Assembly (NCBI GenBank): GCA_030426865.1
Contig: JAUHXN010000005.1
Location: forward strand, 1 to 28,544
DNA from: a bacterium
GTDB taxonomy: Bacteria; Bacteroidota; Ignavibacteria; Kapaibacteriales; UBA2268
Length of the DNA stretch: 28,544 nucleotides
Direction of reading: 5' to 3'
Shown here: in pieces, positions 16,231 through 24,197 of the stretch
Layout: the number at the start of each line of letters is the position of its first letter
Position numbering within the stretch: the first letter of the stretch is position 1
Position numbers and translations under genes: made by a program
The notes under the pieces: generated by a model
Databases searched by the model: none
The model's input: only the letters and a program-made list of their open reading frames with translations
Told to the model about the DNA's origin: nothing

Positions 16231-17694
16231 CTAACTCGTCTCCCCTTGCGATAGCGAGTAGCCACGCTTCCCTTCGAAAGTATATAGATTTTCTAACTTG
16301 ATGAAGTTGAAGCCAGCTTTGTTGAAGTTGGCGAGTAGCTCCACTATAGCATCGTAGCTGAACTCTGCCTTGCCGTCCGTTGCCGAGTAATCTTTGCTTA
16401 CAAAGCGGCAGTACCAGTGGTCGGAGCAGAATATATCTCGCTCTTTACCCGGCCATACAGCTATACCTCGGTTCGAGATAGTCTTTAGCATAGTGCCGTT
16501 TGGTGCTAATGGTTGTAGCTCTTTCGCTAGCTCGTGTGGGTCTCTTCCTTGTGCCACCCAATCTATGAATACATCTACACCGACTAATGTCTTAGGTACT
16601 CGGCGTATATTGCAACCGGGAATAGCAATTCTGTGGTTCGTAGGTTTAGGTATTGTCAGGTGTTCAGGTGATTGACCCAATCTAGCTATAACAGCTTTCG
16701 CAAATTCCTTTGTGCCTACTAGTTCGCGAGTGTGTTCGCTCTTCATATCGCCAGTGTGAATACCATCTTCTATTGTTTTGAATAGTGCATTTTGGATTTT
16801 GTATGCATACTCACCTAGGTTTAGGTGCACTAGCATCATACAAGCCCCGTTAAGCAATCCGCTTGGGTTTGCTATGTTCTTACCAGCTATGTCAGGTGCC
16901 GAGCCGTGTATCGCCTCGAACATCGCCACATTCTCGCCAACGTTAGACGAGCCGCCTAAGCCAACTGATCCAGCGATTTCTGCAGTTACGTCAGAGATTA
17001 TATCGCCATATAGATTAAGAGTCACGATAACGTCGAATCTATTAGGGTCGTTAGCTATTCTAGCAGTCCCGATATCTATAATATAGTGCTCAGCTTCTAT
17101 CTCAGGGTACTCGGCTTTTACTTCGTTGAATACCTGGTGAAACAAACCATCGGCGTGTTTCATTATATTGTCTTTAGTCATACAAGTTACTTTCTTTCTG
17201 CCGTGTGCTTTCGCATATTCGAATGCATAACGGATTATCTTCTCAGAACCCGGTCTAGAGATTAGTTTCAGCGCTTGTACTACTTCCGGAGTTTGCTGAT
17301 GCTCGATACCAGCGTAAAGGTCTTCCTCATTCTCACGAACTACAACTACATCCATACCCGGAAAGTGAGTTTTGATATAAGGGTGATATGCCTTTACTGG
17401 ACGAACATTAGCAAAAAGCCCCAATGACTTTCTGATAGTTACGTTCAAACTTTTGTAACCACCACCTTGGGGAGTAGTGATAGGACCTTTGAGGAATGCA
17501 CCGTTGCGAGTGATTATATCCCACGCTTCTTCGGGAATACCTGTTTTGATACCGTCTAGATAGACTTTCTCGCCTACACTGATTTCTTCGTATTCTAGTG
17601 GAGCACCTGCTGCTTCTAGTATGTCTATCACAGCATCAGTGATTTCTAATCCAATTCCGTCGCCCTTGGCTAATGTAACTTTGATTTTTTCCAT
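16231..17694 (-). CDS. icd: Isocitrate dehydrogenase (long bacterial type, probably NAD-preferring)
   Basis: Oxidative decarboxylation of isocitrate to 2-oxoglutarate in the TCA cycle. I start at the ATG of 17692-17694 (MEKIKVTLAKGDGIG, 487 residues); a longer frame exists only through a TTG at 17733. Visible motifs are GDGIG, GPITTPQGGGYKSLNVTIRK, VVRENEEDLYAGIE (Tyr127), TKDNIMK (Lys174), NLYGDIISD and a C-terminal extension of about 140 residues typical of the Thermus/Rickettsia-like long type. At the cofactor site the sequence is GSAPDIAGKNIANPSG, with Asp268-Ile269 where the E. coli NADP enzyme has Lys344-Tyr345. Asp-Ile at this position is characteristic of NAD-dependent members. Codons are visibly GC-richer than in the preceding AT-rich block. 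Confidence 0.9.
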   Translation of the reverse strand: MEKIKVTLAKGDGIGLEITDAVIDILEAAGAPLEYEEISVGEKVYLDGIKTGIPEEAWDIITRNGAFLKGPITTPQGGGYKSLNVTIRKSLGLFANVRPVKAYHPYIKTHFPGMDVVVVRENEEDLYAGIEHQQTPEVVQALKLISRPGSEKIIRYAFEYAKAHGRKKVTCMTKDNIMKHADGLFHQVFNEVKAEYPEIEAEHYIIDIGTARIANDPNRFDVIVTLNLYGDIISDVTAEIAGSVGLGGSSNVGENVAMFEAIHGSAPDIAGKNIANPSGLLNGACMMLVHLNLGEYAYKIQNALFKTIEDGIHTGDMKSEHTRELVGTKEFAKAVIARLGQSPEHLTIPKPTNHRIAIPGCNIRRVPKTLVGVDVFIDWVAQGRDPHELAKELQPLAPNGTMLKTISNRGIAVWPGKERDIFCSDHWYCRFVSKDYSATDGKAEFSYDAIVELLANFNKAGFNFIKLENLYTFEGKRGYSLSQGETS

Positions 17695-18038
17695 TTCTAC
17701 TTTTTTTGTTTGTTTAATGTTTTTGAGATGCAATATAAGAATATCATTAATTCTACAGAATACAAAGGGGTTATAATCTGTATTTTTTTAAAATATTCTT
17801 TTCATACTTTCTAATCACTAGATTTAAAAGAAAGACCAATTAAGTCTGCCACAACATCTGCCACAACTTCTCTTGCTAAATCAAATTTTCTGTCAAAATA
17901 TCTGCCACTACGCCAGACAATATGTCGTATATCTGCCGTATTGACTGATAACAGTGTTTTGGCACACTTTTCCAATATACGTTACTAAACATTGACAAAA
18001 AATCTAAAACAATTAAAATCACAAAAGGAGATATAAAA
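17695..18038. promoter_or_regulatory. Divergent icd / hsp20 intergenic region with iterated TCTGCC motif
   Basis: A 344-bp interval without a credible gene. TCTGCC occurs at 17845, 17857, 17901 and 17932; the first two copies share the 11-mer TCTGCCACAAC spaced 12 bp apart. An inverted motif GACAATATGTC follows at 17916-17926. A minus-strand open frame (17876-18223) is antisense to hsp20 and not credible. The region must hold the icd and hsp20 promoters, whose exact positions I cannot fix. Confidence 0.5.
17916..17926. promoter_or_regulatory. Candidate heat-shock operator, hsp20 copy
   Basis: GACAATATGTC (arms GACA and TGTC), 112 bp before the first hsp20 start. It differs by one base from GACATTATGTC upstream of dnaK at 19051-19061. 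Confidence 0.3.
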
Positions 18039-18446
18039 ATGTTAGTACAAAGAAGAATGCCAATGACAGATTTCGATAGATTTTTCAGCCCAATAGGAGT
18101 TGAAAGTCCAGAAAGAACAAATGACATAAAACCAAGAGTGAGAGTCTCAGAGTTAGAAGATATGCTGAACTTCACTATAGAGTTGCCGGGTGTAGATAAA
18201 AGTACTATGAAATTAGTAGTCAACGACGAAAATGTAATGACGGTTAGTGGTGAAAGAACAATTGAAACAAAAGAAAATGAAACTATGATGATAAATGAAT
18301 TTGACTCTGTTAGCTATAAGAGATCATTTATCATTCCTAATAAATACGAAACAGATAAAATTGAAGCGAATTTCAAAAACGGTTTGCTATTAGTAAGCAT
18401 CCCGAAAAAAGAAACGCTAAAACCAAAAACAATTAATATTAAATAA
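18039..18446 (+). CDS. Small heat-shock protein (Hsp20/alpha-crystallin family)
   Basis: A 135-residue ATP-independent holdase that binds unfolding proteins for later refolding by DnaK. The alpha-crystallin domain spans about 31-125: PRVRVSELEDMLNFTIELPGVDKSTMKLVVNDENVMTVSGER, then FKNGLLLVSIPKKE. The C-terminus KPKTINIK holds the I-x-I/V-type tail (INI) used in oligomerisation. The start ATG is supported by AAAGGAG ten bases upstream. It is followed 21 bp later by a second hsp20 gene, divergent in its N-terminal arm; the two likely form one operon and may hetero-oligomerise. dnaK lies downstream as a separate unit. Confidence 0.93.
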   Translation: MLVQRRMPMTDFDRFFSPIGVESPERTNDIKPRVRVSELEDMLNFTIELPGVDKSTMKLVVNDENVMTVSGERTIETKENETMMINEFDSVSYKRSFIIPNKYETDKIEANFKNGLLLVSIPKKETLKPKTINIK

Positions 18447-18467
18447 AAAACAAAGGAGATTTTAAAA

Positions 18468-18920
18468 ATGAGTTTAGTAAAATTTGAACCATTCAGAAAT
18501 TTGAATGCACTTAACAGAAGAATGAATAGCATACTTAGTGAATTTGACACTGATGCTATGTTTAATTCACGTAACGGATTCAACCCAACGGTTGATGTGC
18601 AAGAAGATGAAAAACACATTACGATAGAGGCTGAGATCCCAGGCGTAAAAAAAGAAGACATAAAAGTAAGTATAAATGACGAAAACATATTAGTACTAAA
18701 AGGTACTAAGAACAGAGAAACTAAAACGGAAGATGAAAAAGATGGCACTACTTTCCTAAGAGTAGAACGTAGCTTCGGTGAGTTTACTCGTTCGTTTGTG
18801 TTGCCCGATAATGTAAATACGGATAGCATAGATGCAGAATTCAAAGATGGTTTGCTGAAAGTAGTTCTTGAGAAAAAAGAACCAGCAAAACCAAAAGAAC
18901 TAGAAGTAAATATAAAGTAA
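18468..18920 (+). CDS. Small heat-shock protein (Hsp20/alpha-crystallin family)
   Basis: A 150-residue Hsp20 chaperone. Its N-terminal arm (SLVKFEPFRNLNALNRRMNSILSEF) is the usual bacterial class A form, and the alpha-crystallin domain occupies about 42-140 (PTVDVQEDEKHITIEAEIPGVKKEDIKVSINDENILVLKG, FKDGLLKVVLEKKE). The C-terminal tail ends ELEVNIK. An AAAGGAG site precedes the ATG. It follows another hsp20 by 21 bp, and the pair is closed by a strong terminator at 18945-18970, so dnaK is transcribed separately. The two proteins share the core but differ strongly in their N-terminal arms, which suggests different substrates or assembly. Confidence 0.95.
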   Translation: MSLVKFEPFRNLNALNRRMNSILSEFDTDAMFNSRNGFNPTVDVQEDEKHITIEAEIPGVKKEDIKVSINDENILVLKGTKNRETKTEDEKDGTTFLRVERSFGEFTRSFVLPDNVNTDSIDAEFKDGLLKVVLEKKEPAKPKELEVNIK

Positions 18921-18944
18921 GCACTTTTAGTTGATAATAATAAT

Positions 18945-18970
18945 CCTGCCCTAGAAATAGGGCGGGTTTT
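18945..18970 (+). terminator. Terminator of the hsp20 operon
   Basis: Stem CCTGCCCTA / TAGGGCGGG (9 bp with one G-U pair in the plus-strand RNA), GAAA tetraloop, followed by TTTT. It is 24 bp past the second hsp20 stop. Confidence 0.85.
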
Positions 18971-19020
18971 ATAAAATATAAATATAGCATATTGAAAACT
19001 TGGCATAGATATTTTGCCAT

Positions 19021-19070
19021 ACATTTCAGAACATAAATCATGTTTTGCGCGACATTATGTCTTGAAATGT
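19021..19070 (+). promoter_or_regulatory. Nested inverted repeats in the dnaK leader, with candidate operator
   Basis: An 8-bp perfect inverted repeat (ACATTTCA 19021-19028, TGAAATGT 19063-19070) encloses a second one (AACAT 19030-19034, ATGTT 19040-19044) and the motif GACATTATGTC (19051-19061). This last is the near twin of the element upstream of hsp20. No CIRCE element (TTAGCACTC-N9-GAGTGCTAA) is present, so classical HrcA control is not indicated. It could be a DNA operator or a structured 5' leader. Confidence 0.4.
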
Positions 19071-19119
19071 GTGACATAAAGACAAAAAATAGAAATTCAA
19101 TAAAACAAAGGATAATAAA

Positions 19120-21045
19120 ATGGGAAAAATAATAGGTATAGATTTAGGAACAACTAATTCTTGCGTTTCAGTAATGGAAGGTGGTTCACCAGAAGTAATA
19201 ACAAATGCTGAAGGTTCTAGAACTACTCCGTCTATGGTAGCATTCACTAAAAATGGTGATAGACTAGTTGGTCAGGCTGCGAAAAGACAAGCCGTTACTA
19301 ATCCTCACAACACTATCTACTCTGTAAAGAGATTTATGGGTAGTCGTTTGGATGAGGTAAGTGAAGAAGCAAAGTTAGTTCCTTATAAAGTAATTCCTTC
19401 AGATGATGGAAACTCGATTAGAATTGATGTAGATGGTAAGAAGTATTCTGCACCGGAAATTTCGGCGATGATTCTAACTAAAATGAAACAAACTGCTGAA
19501 GAGTATCTAGGTGAAAAAGTTGACGAAGCTGTAATTACAGTTCCAGCATACTTCAATGATTCGCAAAGACAAGCAACAAAAGATGCTGGTGAAATCGCTG
19601 GCCTAAAGGTTAAACGTATTATCAATGAGCCTACTGCTGCGGCATTGGCTTATGGTATGGACAAAAAGAACAAGAATATGACAGTTGCCGTATATGATTT
19701 AGGTGGAGGTACTTTTGACGTATCTATCCTAGAGATTGGCGACGGCGTATTCGAAGTAAAATCAACTAATGGTGATACTCACCTAGGTGGTGACAATTTT
19801 GACAGAAAGTTGATAGACTATTTGGCAGATGAGTTCAAAAAACAAGAAGGTATAGATTTACGAGACGATGCTATGGCTTTACAAAGATTACGTGAAGCGG
19901 GCGAAAAAGCTAAGATAGAATTATCTGGCTCTATGCAAACTGATGTAAACTTGCCATTCATCACAGCTACTCAAGACGGCCCTAAGCACTTGAACGTAAC
20001 TTTGACTCGTTCGAAGTTCGAAAGTTTATGCGAAGATTTGTTCCAAAGAACATTGAAGCCATGTGAGCAAGCAGTAAAGGATGCTGGTATCTCTAACCAC
20101 GAAGTAGATGAGATTATCTTAGTAGGTGGTTCGACACGTATTCCTAAGATACAAGAACTAGTAAAAGATTTCTTCGGTAAGGAGCCATCGAAAGGAGTAA
20201 ATCCTGACGAAGTAGTAGCGATTGGTGCTGCAATTCAAGGTGGTGTATTGGGCGGAGATGTAACGGACGTATTATTACTAGATGTTACTCCTCTAACACT
20301 AGGTATCGAAACATTAGGTGGCGTATTGACACCAATGATACCTTCTAATACGACTATACCGACTAAAAAATCGGAAGTGTTCTCTACAGCAGCTGACAAT
20401 CAGCCATCTGTAGAAGTGCATGTACTACAAGGTGAGCGTAAGATGGCAGCGGACAACCGCTCGTTAGGTAAATTCCATTTGGATGGAATACCACCTGCGC
20501 CACGTGGTGTACCTCAAGTAGAAGTTACATTCGATATTGATGCTAATGGTATCTTGCAAGTATATGCGAAGGACAAAGGAACTGGTAAAGAGCAAAACAT
20601 CAGAATCGAGGCTTCTTCGGGATTATCGCAAGAGGAAATCGACAAAATGAAGAAAGATGCTGAATTGAATGCTGAAGCTGATAAAATCAAAAAAGAAGCT
20701 GTAGATACTCGAAACCAAGCAGATGCATTGGTAGCGCAAACTAATAAGCAAATGAGTGAGTTAGGAGAGAAATTGACACAAGAGCAAATTTCAAAAATAG
20801 AAAGTGCTAAGAGTAGATTGGAAACAGCATTGAAAGAAAACGAAGCAGATCTAAAACCAGCTATGGAAGAGCTAAATAAAGCATGGAGTGATGCATCACA
20901 AAACATGTATGGCGATCCTAATGCGCAAGGTCAACCAGGTGCTGCACCAGGTGGCGAGCCAACAGGCGAACCAGCTCAAGACAGTGCAGAAGAAGACGTA
21001 GAGGAAGCTGACTACACAGTAGTTGACGACGAAGACAAGAAGTAA
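19120..21045 (+). CDS. dnaK: Molecular chaperone DnaK (Hsp70)
   Basis: The ATP-driven Hsp70 chaperone, working in the cytoplasm with DnaJ and GrpE. The 641 residues cover the whole protein: ATPase domain with phosphate-1 motif GIDLGTTNSC, phosphate-2 VYDLGGGTFDVSI and the adenosine motif ILVGGSTRIPKIQ; linker LLLDVTPLTLGIETLGG; substrate-binding domain (PTKKSEVFSTAADNQPSVEVHVLQGER, VTFDIDANGILQVYAKDKGTG); helical lid; a Gly/Pro/Glu-rich tail ending DYTVVDDEDKK. The ATG is preceded by AAAGGA. grpE and dnaJ are not adjacent, so dnaK is a single-gene unit between the hsp20 terminator and its own terminator at 21181. Confidence 0.99.
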   Translation: MGKIIGIDLGTTNSCVSVMEGGSPEVITNAEGSRTTPSMVAFTKNGDRLVGQAAKRQAVTNPHNTIYSVKRFMGSRLDEVSEEAKLVPYKVIPSDDGNSIRIDVDGKKYSAPEISAMILTKMKQTAEEYLGEKVDEAVITVPAYFNDSQRQATKDAGEIAGLKVKRIINEPTAAALAYGMDKKNKNMTVAVYDLGGGTFDVSILEIGDGVFEVKSTNGDTHLGGDNFDRKLIDYLADEFKKQEGIDLRDDAMALQRLREAGEKAKIELSGSMQTDVNLPFITATQDGPKHLNVTLTRSKFESLCEDLFQRTLKPCEQAVKDAGISNHEVDEIILVGGSTRIPKIQELVKDFFGKEPSKGVNPDEVVAIGAAIQGGVLGGDVTDVLLLDVTPLTLGIETLGGVLTPMIPSNTTIPTKKSEVFSTAADNQPSVEVHVLQGERKMAADNRSLGKFHLDGIPPAPRGVPQVEVTFDIDANGILQVYAKDKGTGKEQNIRIEASSGLSQEEIDKMKKDAELNAEADKIKKEAVDTRNQADALVAQTNKQMSELGEKLTQEQISKIESAKSRLETALKENEADLKPAMEELNKAWSDASQNMYGDPNAQGQPGAAPGGEPTGEPAQDSAEEDVEEADYTVVDDEDKK

Positions 21046-21069
21046 GTCAACCACCCGATCCTTGGGATT

Positions 21070-21086
21070 CCCCTCTTTTAGAGGGG
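21070..21086. repeat. CCCCTCT/AGAGGGG hairpin with GGGGTG flank
   Basis: A perfect 7-bp stem with TTT loop, followed by a GGACTGCGAAGCAGGACGGGG-type stretch. This resembles CCCCTC/GAGGGG intergenic repeats common in Bacteroidota-related genomes. Lacks a T tract, so it is not a normal terminator. Confidence 0.5.
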
Positions 21087-21180
21087 TGGACTGCGAAGCA
21101 GGACGGGGTGTTTAATGAGGAAATCATTACTCCGCCTTCGACTCCGCTCAGGCATCGAAACAGGAATATAAATTCACAAA

Positions 21181-21208
21181 GACGCATAGAAATATGCGTC
21201 TTTTTTTT
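21181..21208 (+). terminator. Terminator of dnaK
   Basis: Perfect 8-bp stem GACGCATA / TATGCGTC, GAAA tetraloop, then eight T residues; the outer CACAAA/TTTGTG can extend the pairing. It lies about 135 bp past the dnaK stop, beyond the CCCCTCT repeat. Confidence 0.92.
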
Positions 21209-21250
21209 GTGACTACAAACCCACTTTGACGATGGGACCTTAAAGGCATT

Positions 21251-21400
21251 CCGTCACTCTGAGCGTAGCGAAGAGTCTAAGGGTTTGATGTTATTTCAAT
21301 TAGATTCTTCACTTCGCTCCGCTCGTTCAGAATGACGTGTTACGATTTATCCCGTCACTCTGTGGGAGAGAACGACCGAAGTGTCTATGGACTCTTTACT
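21251..21400. repeat. Cluster of three dispersed short repeats
   Basis: Unit 1, 21251-21279: CCGTCACTCTGAGCG, TAGCGAAGAGTCTA. Unit 2, inverted, 21302-21337: AGATTCTTCACTTCGCTCC to AATGACG. Unit 3, about 21352-21400: CCGTCACTCTGTGGGAGAG then ACGACCGAAGTGTCTATGG. The same frame occurs at 10259-10293, 10469-10503 and 28017-28107. Units 1 and 2 face each other and can pair as a large imperfect hairpin. Confidence 0.85.
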
Positions 21401-21426
21401 CACTTCTTTCTTTCAGATTGCCATCA

Positions 21427-23859
21427 TCACTCTTTCAAAAATCCGTATTCGTATATTTTCGGTTTGATTTTGTCGGCTAGGAAGTTCAGTTTATCACGTA
21501 ATATGCCGATTAATTCCATATACTTTTCGTCGTCGCTTTTGCTGTTCATTCTGCCTTTCTCATTCCTACCTTGGAAGTACTCTCTTATGTCATACAAACT
21601 AGCATTTACATTTACATTCGGTTGGCTGTGGTAGTATTTCCATAGCTCTCTGCCTGCATCAAATACGGCTGTGGCTTCTTCTGAAAATTCCCTTTTCTTG
21701 CTTTGGGTAGCGTCTTTCCCGAACAAATCATTTTCGCTTTCTGTTTCTATTTTTCCGTTAATAAAGTCAGTCATAAAATGACTTTCAAATCTACTCTGAG
21801 CATTTACTTCTTGCTCGGTAAATGGTATCCAGTGGTTTGTTGATTTTTCAGAAATTGTTACTCTATTCTGACTATGAAATAAGGTAAATGCTAGGCAATC
21901 GTTTTTATATTCAATATCATCTTTCCAATCATTGTTAGGCTCAAGGAATTGATCACGGTCGTTAAGCCAACTAACATTAATAGAATGTCGAACAGCAAAA
22001 TATAAAGAGGTTTCTATTAAATTTTTTGCAGTTATTGGTAAATAATAAACGTGCCTAGTACCAATATTAATTGTCAAAAATAAAAAAGTTTGGTTTTGAA
22101 AATCAGGGGCAGGACTTGGCAAGTAACCTATTATTTGAATGGCACTTTTATCATATGAATCTTTTATCCACATATTTATGCTTTTTGCTAAGCCCCCATA
22201 AAATTTCTTTATACCAGAATAATTTCCATTTTTGTCATAAATATCTGTTGAAATGGTTTCTATTTTTGATTTTATTGAGGTGTTCCAAATAGTAAACCCA
22301 ATAGGGAATTTCCCTTTTACATTATCAAAAGTCTCGGCAGGTACAACAAAACCACTTACATATTCAGCTAGAAAGAACTCTTTAAATTTTTTGAAATTCG
22401 ATCCATTAATAAACTTTACTTTAGAAAATTGACCTATTATACTACCTGGTATTTTTTCATAAATAATAGCCATAAATAGAGCAAATATTTCATTAGTTGC
22501 ACTGCTTATTTTTGGCTTAAAATAGTCGTTTATTTTAAAGTTGGTTGTTACACCCGTTTTATTCTCTCCTGTTCCAGATACTGTTTTAGATGAAGTCGCC
22601 TCAGCGTAGGGTGGATTGATATAGATTACAAGTTTTTTCCGTTTTTCAGGGTCGTTTATTATGTCTTGCAGACTTTGTGGGAGCTTAGTAAAATCATCAT
22701 TCAAAAAGTCAAATTGGAAAACGTGATTTTTCAGTAGGTTTGCACCGTGGTCTATACGCTCGTGCATTACGTTTACGTCGGCTTGGTCTAGCGTACTAGC
22801 GTATATGTTATATTTATTTCTCAATCCTGCTAATAGATTACCTGTACCAGCAGCGCAATCCCATATATAATATTCATCTTGCCAATCTTCGCCCAGATAG
22901 TCAGTAATGTATTTTTGAGATAACTCCACCCAAATACGAGGAGTAAAAAATGCTCCTTTTCGTTCTCTAATATCTTGGGGTACGAGTAAATCTCTACGCT
23001 CTATGATGTAATCTTGGAACTCTTGTAAGGGAGGTCTTTTGTAGATTTTCCAGAATTGTATATAAGCATCTTTATTTTTTATATTTATTGTAGCGTCGAA
23101 CATTTGCTTTATGTCTTCTTTGGCTATTTTATAGCCCTGATTTTGGAACACAACAAATAAATTATCTCTGATTGTCAGGTCATCATCTATTTTTTGAGTG
23201 TCTTTATCATCTACAAATAGGTCAGCCAAATAGAAATCATTATCAAAAATATTTGCTTTTTTTAACTCGTCCCAATCAACATCAATTATTGGTTTGACAA
23301 TCTCTACCCAACGCAGATAAATGGGAATGAAATTGTTTTTGTCAATCTTGATTTTGCTTTTAGTTGTGGCTTTGGCTACATTATTTTTAATGAAAGTTTT
23401 GAGTAACTCTGCATCTTTTTCATAGTCAAAGATATACGTTTTAGCTTTTAAAATAGCTTCTATTCGTTCTTTGATTAGCTGAAATTCTTTTGTTTCGTGA
23501 TTACTTGGCGTTACGTTCCAATTGAAGTCATTAAGATAGAAAATATCTTGAATATTAACATAGTCAATGAATGCTATTTTTTTGAAATCGAACGCACCTA
23601 AAAAAGCAGGCGGAAGAGTTTTATCAAATGTTCTTGCTTTACCAATAGTCAGTATCAGTTGCACAAACATAGTAGGAATGTCATAGTTACCTGTTTTGGC
23701 TTCTGCCCACAATAGTGGTATTCTTCCAAATACACTATCTTGTTTTGGAAAGACAGTAAAGTCTATATTACCAAGAATTTCGGTTGTGTCAAATTGCTTA
23801 AACCAATCATTACCTACTTTATTTTTAAGCTCTTCTTCACGTATGTTTTTATATTTCAT
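21427..23859 (-). CDS. Single-chain restriction endonuclease / N6-adenine DNA methyltransferase (type IIG-like)
   Basis: An 810-residue fused restriction-modification enzyme. The N-terminal 60-100 residues show a PD-(D/E)XK-like nuclease core (Asp33 in NIDFTVF, Glu53-Ala-Lys55 in LLWAEAKTG). A helical spacer is followed by the methyltransferase: KGAFFTP at 301-307, SAM motif I DCAAGTGNLL (334-343) and catalytic NPPY (415-418), the gamma-class N6-adenine order. The C-terminal 350 residues would be the target-recognition region. One polypeptide would cut and methylate, as in type IIG enzymes; the recognition site cannot be read. No separate specificity subunit or partner is nearby. AT-rich composition and flanking repeats suit acquisition by transfer, but no integrase or att site is visible. 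There is no clear Shine-Dalgarno before the ATG. Confidence 0.88.
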   Translation of the reverse strand: MKYKNIREEELKNKVGNDWFKQFDTTEILGNIDFTVFPKQDSVFGRIPLLWAEAKTGNYDIPTMFVQLILTIGKARTFDKTLPPAFLGAFDFKKIAFIDYVNIQDIFYLNDFNWNVTPSNHETKEFQLIKERIEAILKAKTYIFDYEKDAELLKTFIKNNVAKATTKSKIKIDKNNFIPIYLRWVEIVKPIIDVDWDELKKANIFDNDFYLADLFVDDKDTQKIDDDLTIRDNLFVVFQNQGYKIAKEDIKQMFDATINIKNKDAYIQFWKIYKRPPLQEFQDYIIERRDLLVPQDIRERKGAFFTPRIWVELSQKYITDYLGEDWQDEYYIWDCAAGTGNLLAGLRNKYNIYASTLDQADVNVMHERIDHGANLLKNHVFQFDFLNDDFTKLPQSLQDIINDPEKRKKLVIYINPPYAEATSSKTVSGTGENKTGVTTNFKINDYFKPKISSATNEIFALFMAIIYEKIPGSIIGQFSKVKFINGSNFKKFKEFFLAEYVSGFVVPAETFDNVKGKFPIGFTIWNTSIKSKIETISTDIYDKNGNYSGIKKFYGGLAKSINMWIKDSYDKSAIQIIGYLPSPAPDFQNQTFLFLTINIGTRHVYYLPITAKNLIETSLYFAVRHSINVSWLNDRDQFLEPNNDWKDDIEYKNDCLAFTLFHSQNRVTISEKSTNHWIPFTEQEVNAQSRFESHFMTDFINGKIETESENDLFGKDATQSKKREFSEEATAVFDAGRELWKYYHSQPNVNVNASLYDIREYFQGRNEKGRMNSKSDDEKYMELIGILRDKLNFLADKIKPKIYEYGFLKE

Positions 23860-23923
23860 TAGTCTTATTCATTTTATTAGTTTCCCGTAGTTGCTAATAT
23901 AAGGAAACTAGCTGGAATTACTA

Positions 23924-23950
23924 TATCCCTAAATAGGTAATTTAGGGATA
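23924..23950. repeat. Perfect 11-bp inverted repeat upstream of the R-M gene
   Basis: Arms TATCCCTAAAT and ATTTAGGGATA, 5-nt spacer AGGTA, 65 bp from the R-M start codon. It may be an operator or an mRNA-leader hairpin. Confidence 0.8.
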
Positions 23951-23969
23951 GAACCGAATAAAAAAAAGA

Positions 23970-23992
23970 CTGCCTAAAATAAATTTGGGCAG
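23970..23992. terminator. Hairpin with T tract, no gene ending at it
   Basis: Stem CTGCCTAAA / TTTGGGCAG with loop ATAAA. The plus-strand RNA pairs fully (one G-U); the long T tract, however, is on the minus side (TTTTTTT after TC). No gene on either strand ends here, so direction and role are unresolved. Confidence 0.45.
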
Positions 23993-24197
23993 CCCTTTAT
24001 TTCGCTAACGGATAATGTCAGCTGAAGTGATATAGAATAATGCGGATTCTATTCTATTACAACTATACTAACACATAACTTCCAAAAGGGTTTCAAAAAT
24101 GATTGACTAATTGCTCATTCTTCGAATTAGATTGTATCCCAATTATCATTTCCTTAGTTTTGAACTTACCTTACAGACACAATTCATATATGTTATA

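Larger units (their letters stand above)
23860..24197. promoter_or_regulatory. Divergent interval between the R-M gene and marC with three hairpins
   Basis: The 338-bp interval holds three inverted repeats: 23924-23950 (11-bp perfect arms), 23970-23992 (9-bp stem beside an A8 tract) and 24033-24051 (TAGAAT / ATTCTA). It must contain promoters for both neighbours. The open frame can be pushed back to a TTG at 24111 for the marC gene, but that adds 29 non-family residues. Confidence 0.5.

Noticed and set aside
17695..17733. Longer N-terminus for isocitrate dehydrogenase
   Set aside because: It would start at TTG and add 13 residues not seen in the family; the ATG at 17692-17694 gives the conserved MEKIKVTLAKGDGIG.
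17876..18223. Minus-strand frame of 115 codons at the start of hsp20
   Set aside because: Antisense to hsp20 and runs into its upstream control region; no family features.
19000..19019. TGGCA-N9-TGCCA upstream of dnaK as a CIRCE or sigma-54 site
   Set aside because: Arms are only 5 bp and do not match CIRCE; the GG-GC spacing is 2 bp too long for a sigma-54 promoter.
18314..19024. Minus-strand open frame of 236 codons antisense to both hsp20 genes
   Set aside because: It is Ser/Phe-rich shadow translation of two clear Hsp20 genes and crosses their terminator.
24111..24197. Longer N-terminus for the MarC-family protein
   Set aside because: Begins at TTG and adds 29 residues; the ATG at 24198 gives the normal family length of about 195.
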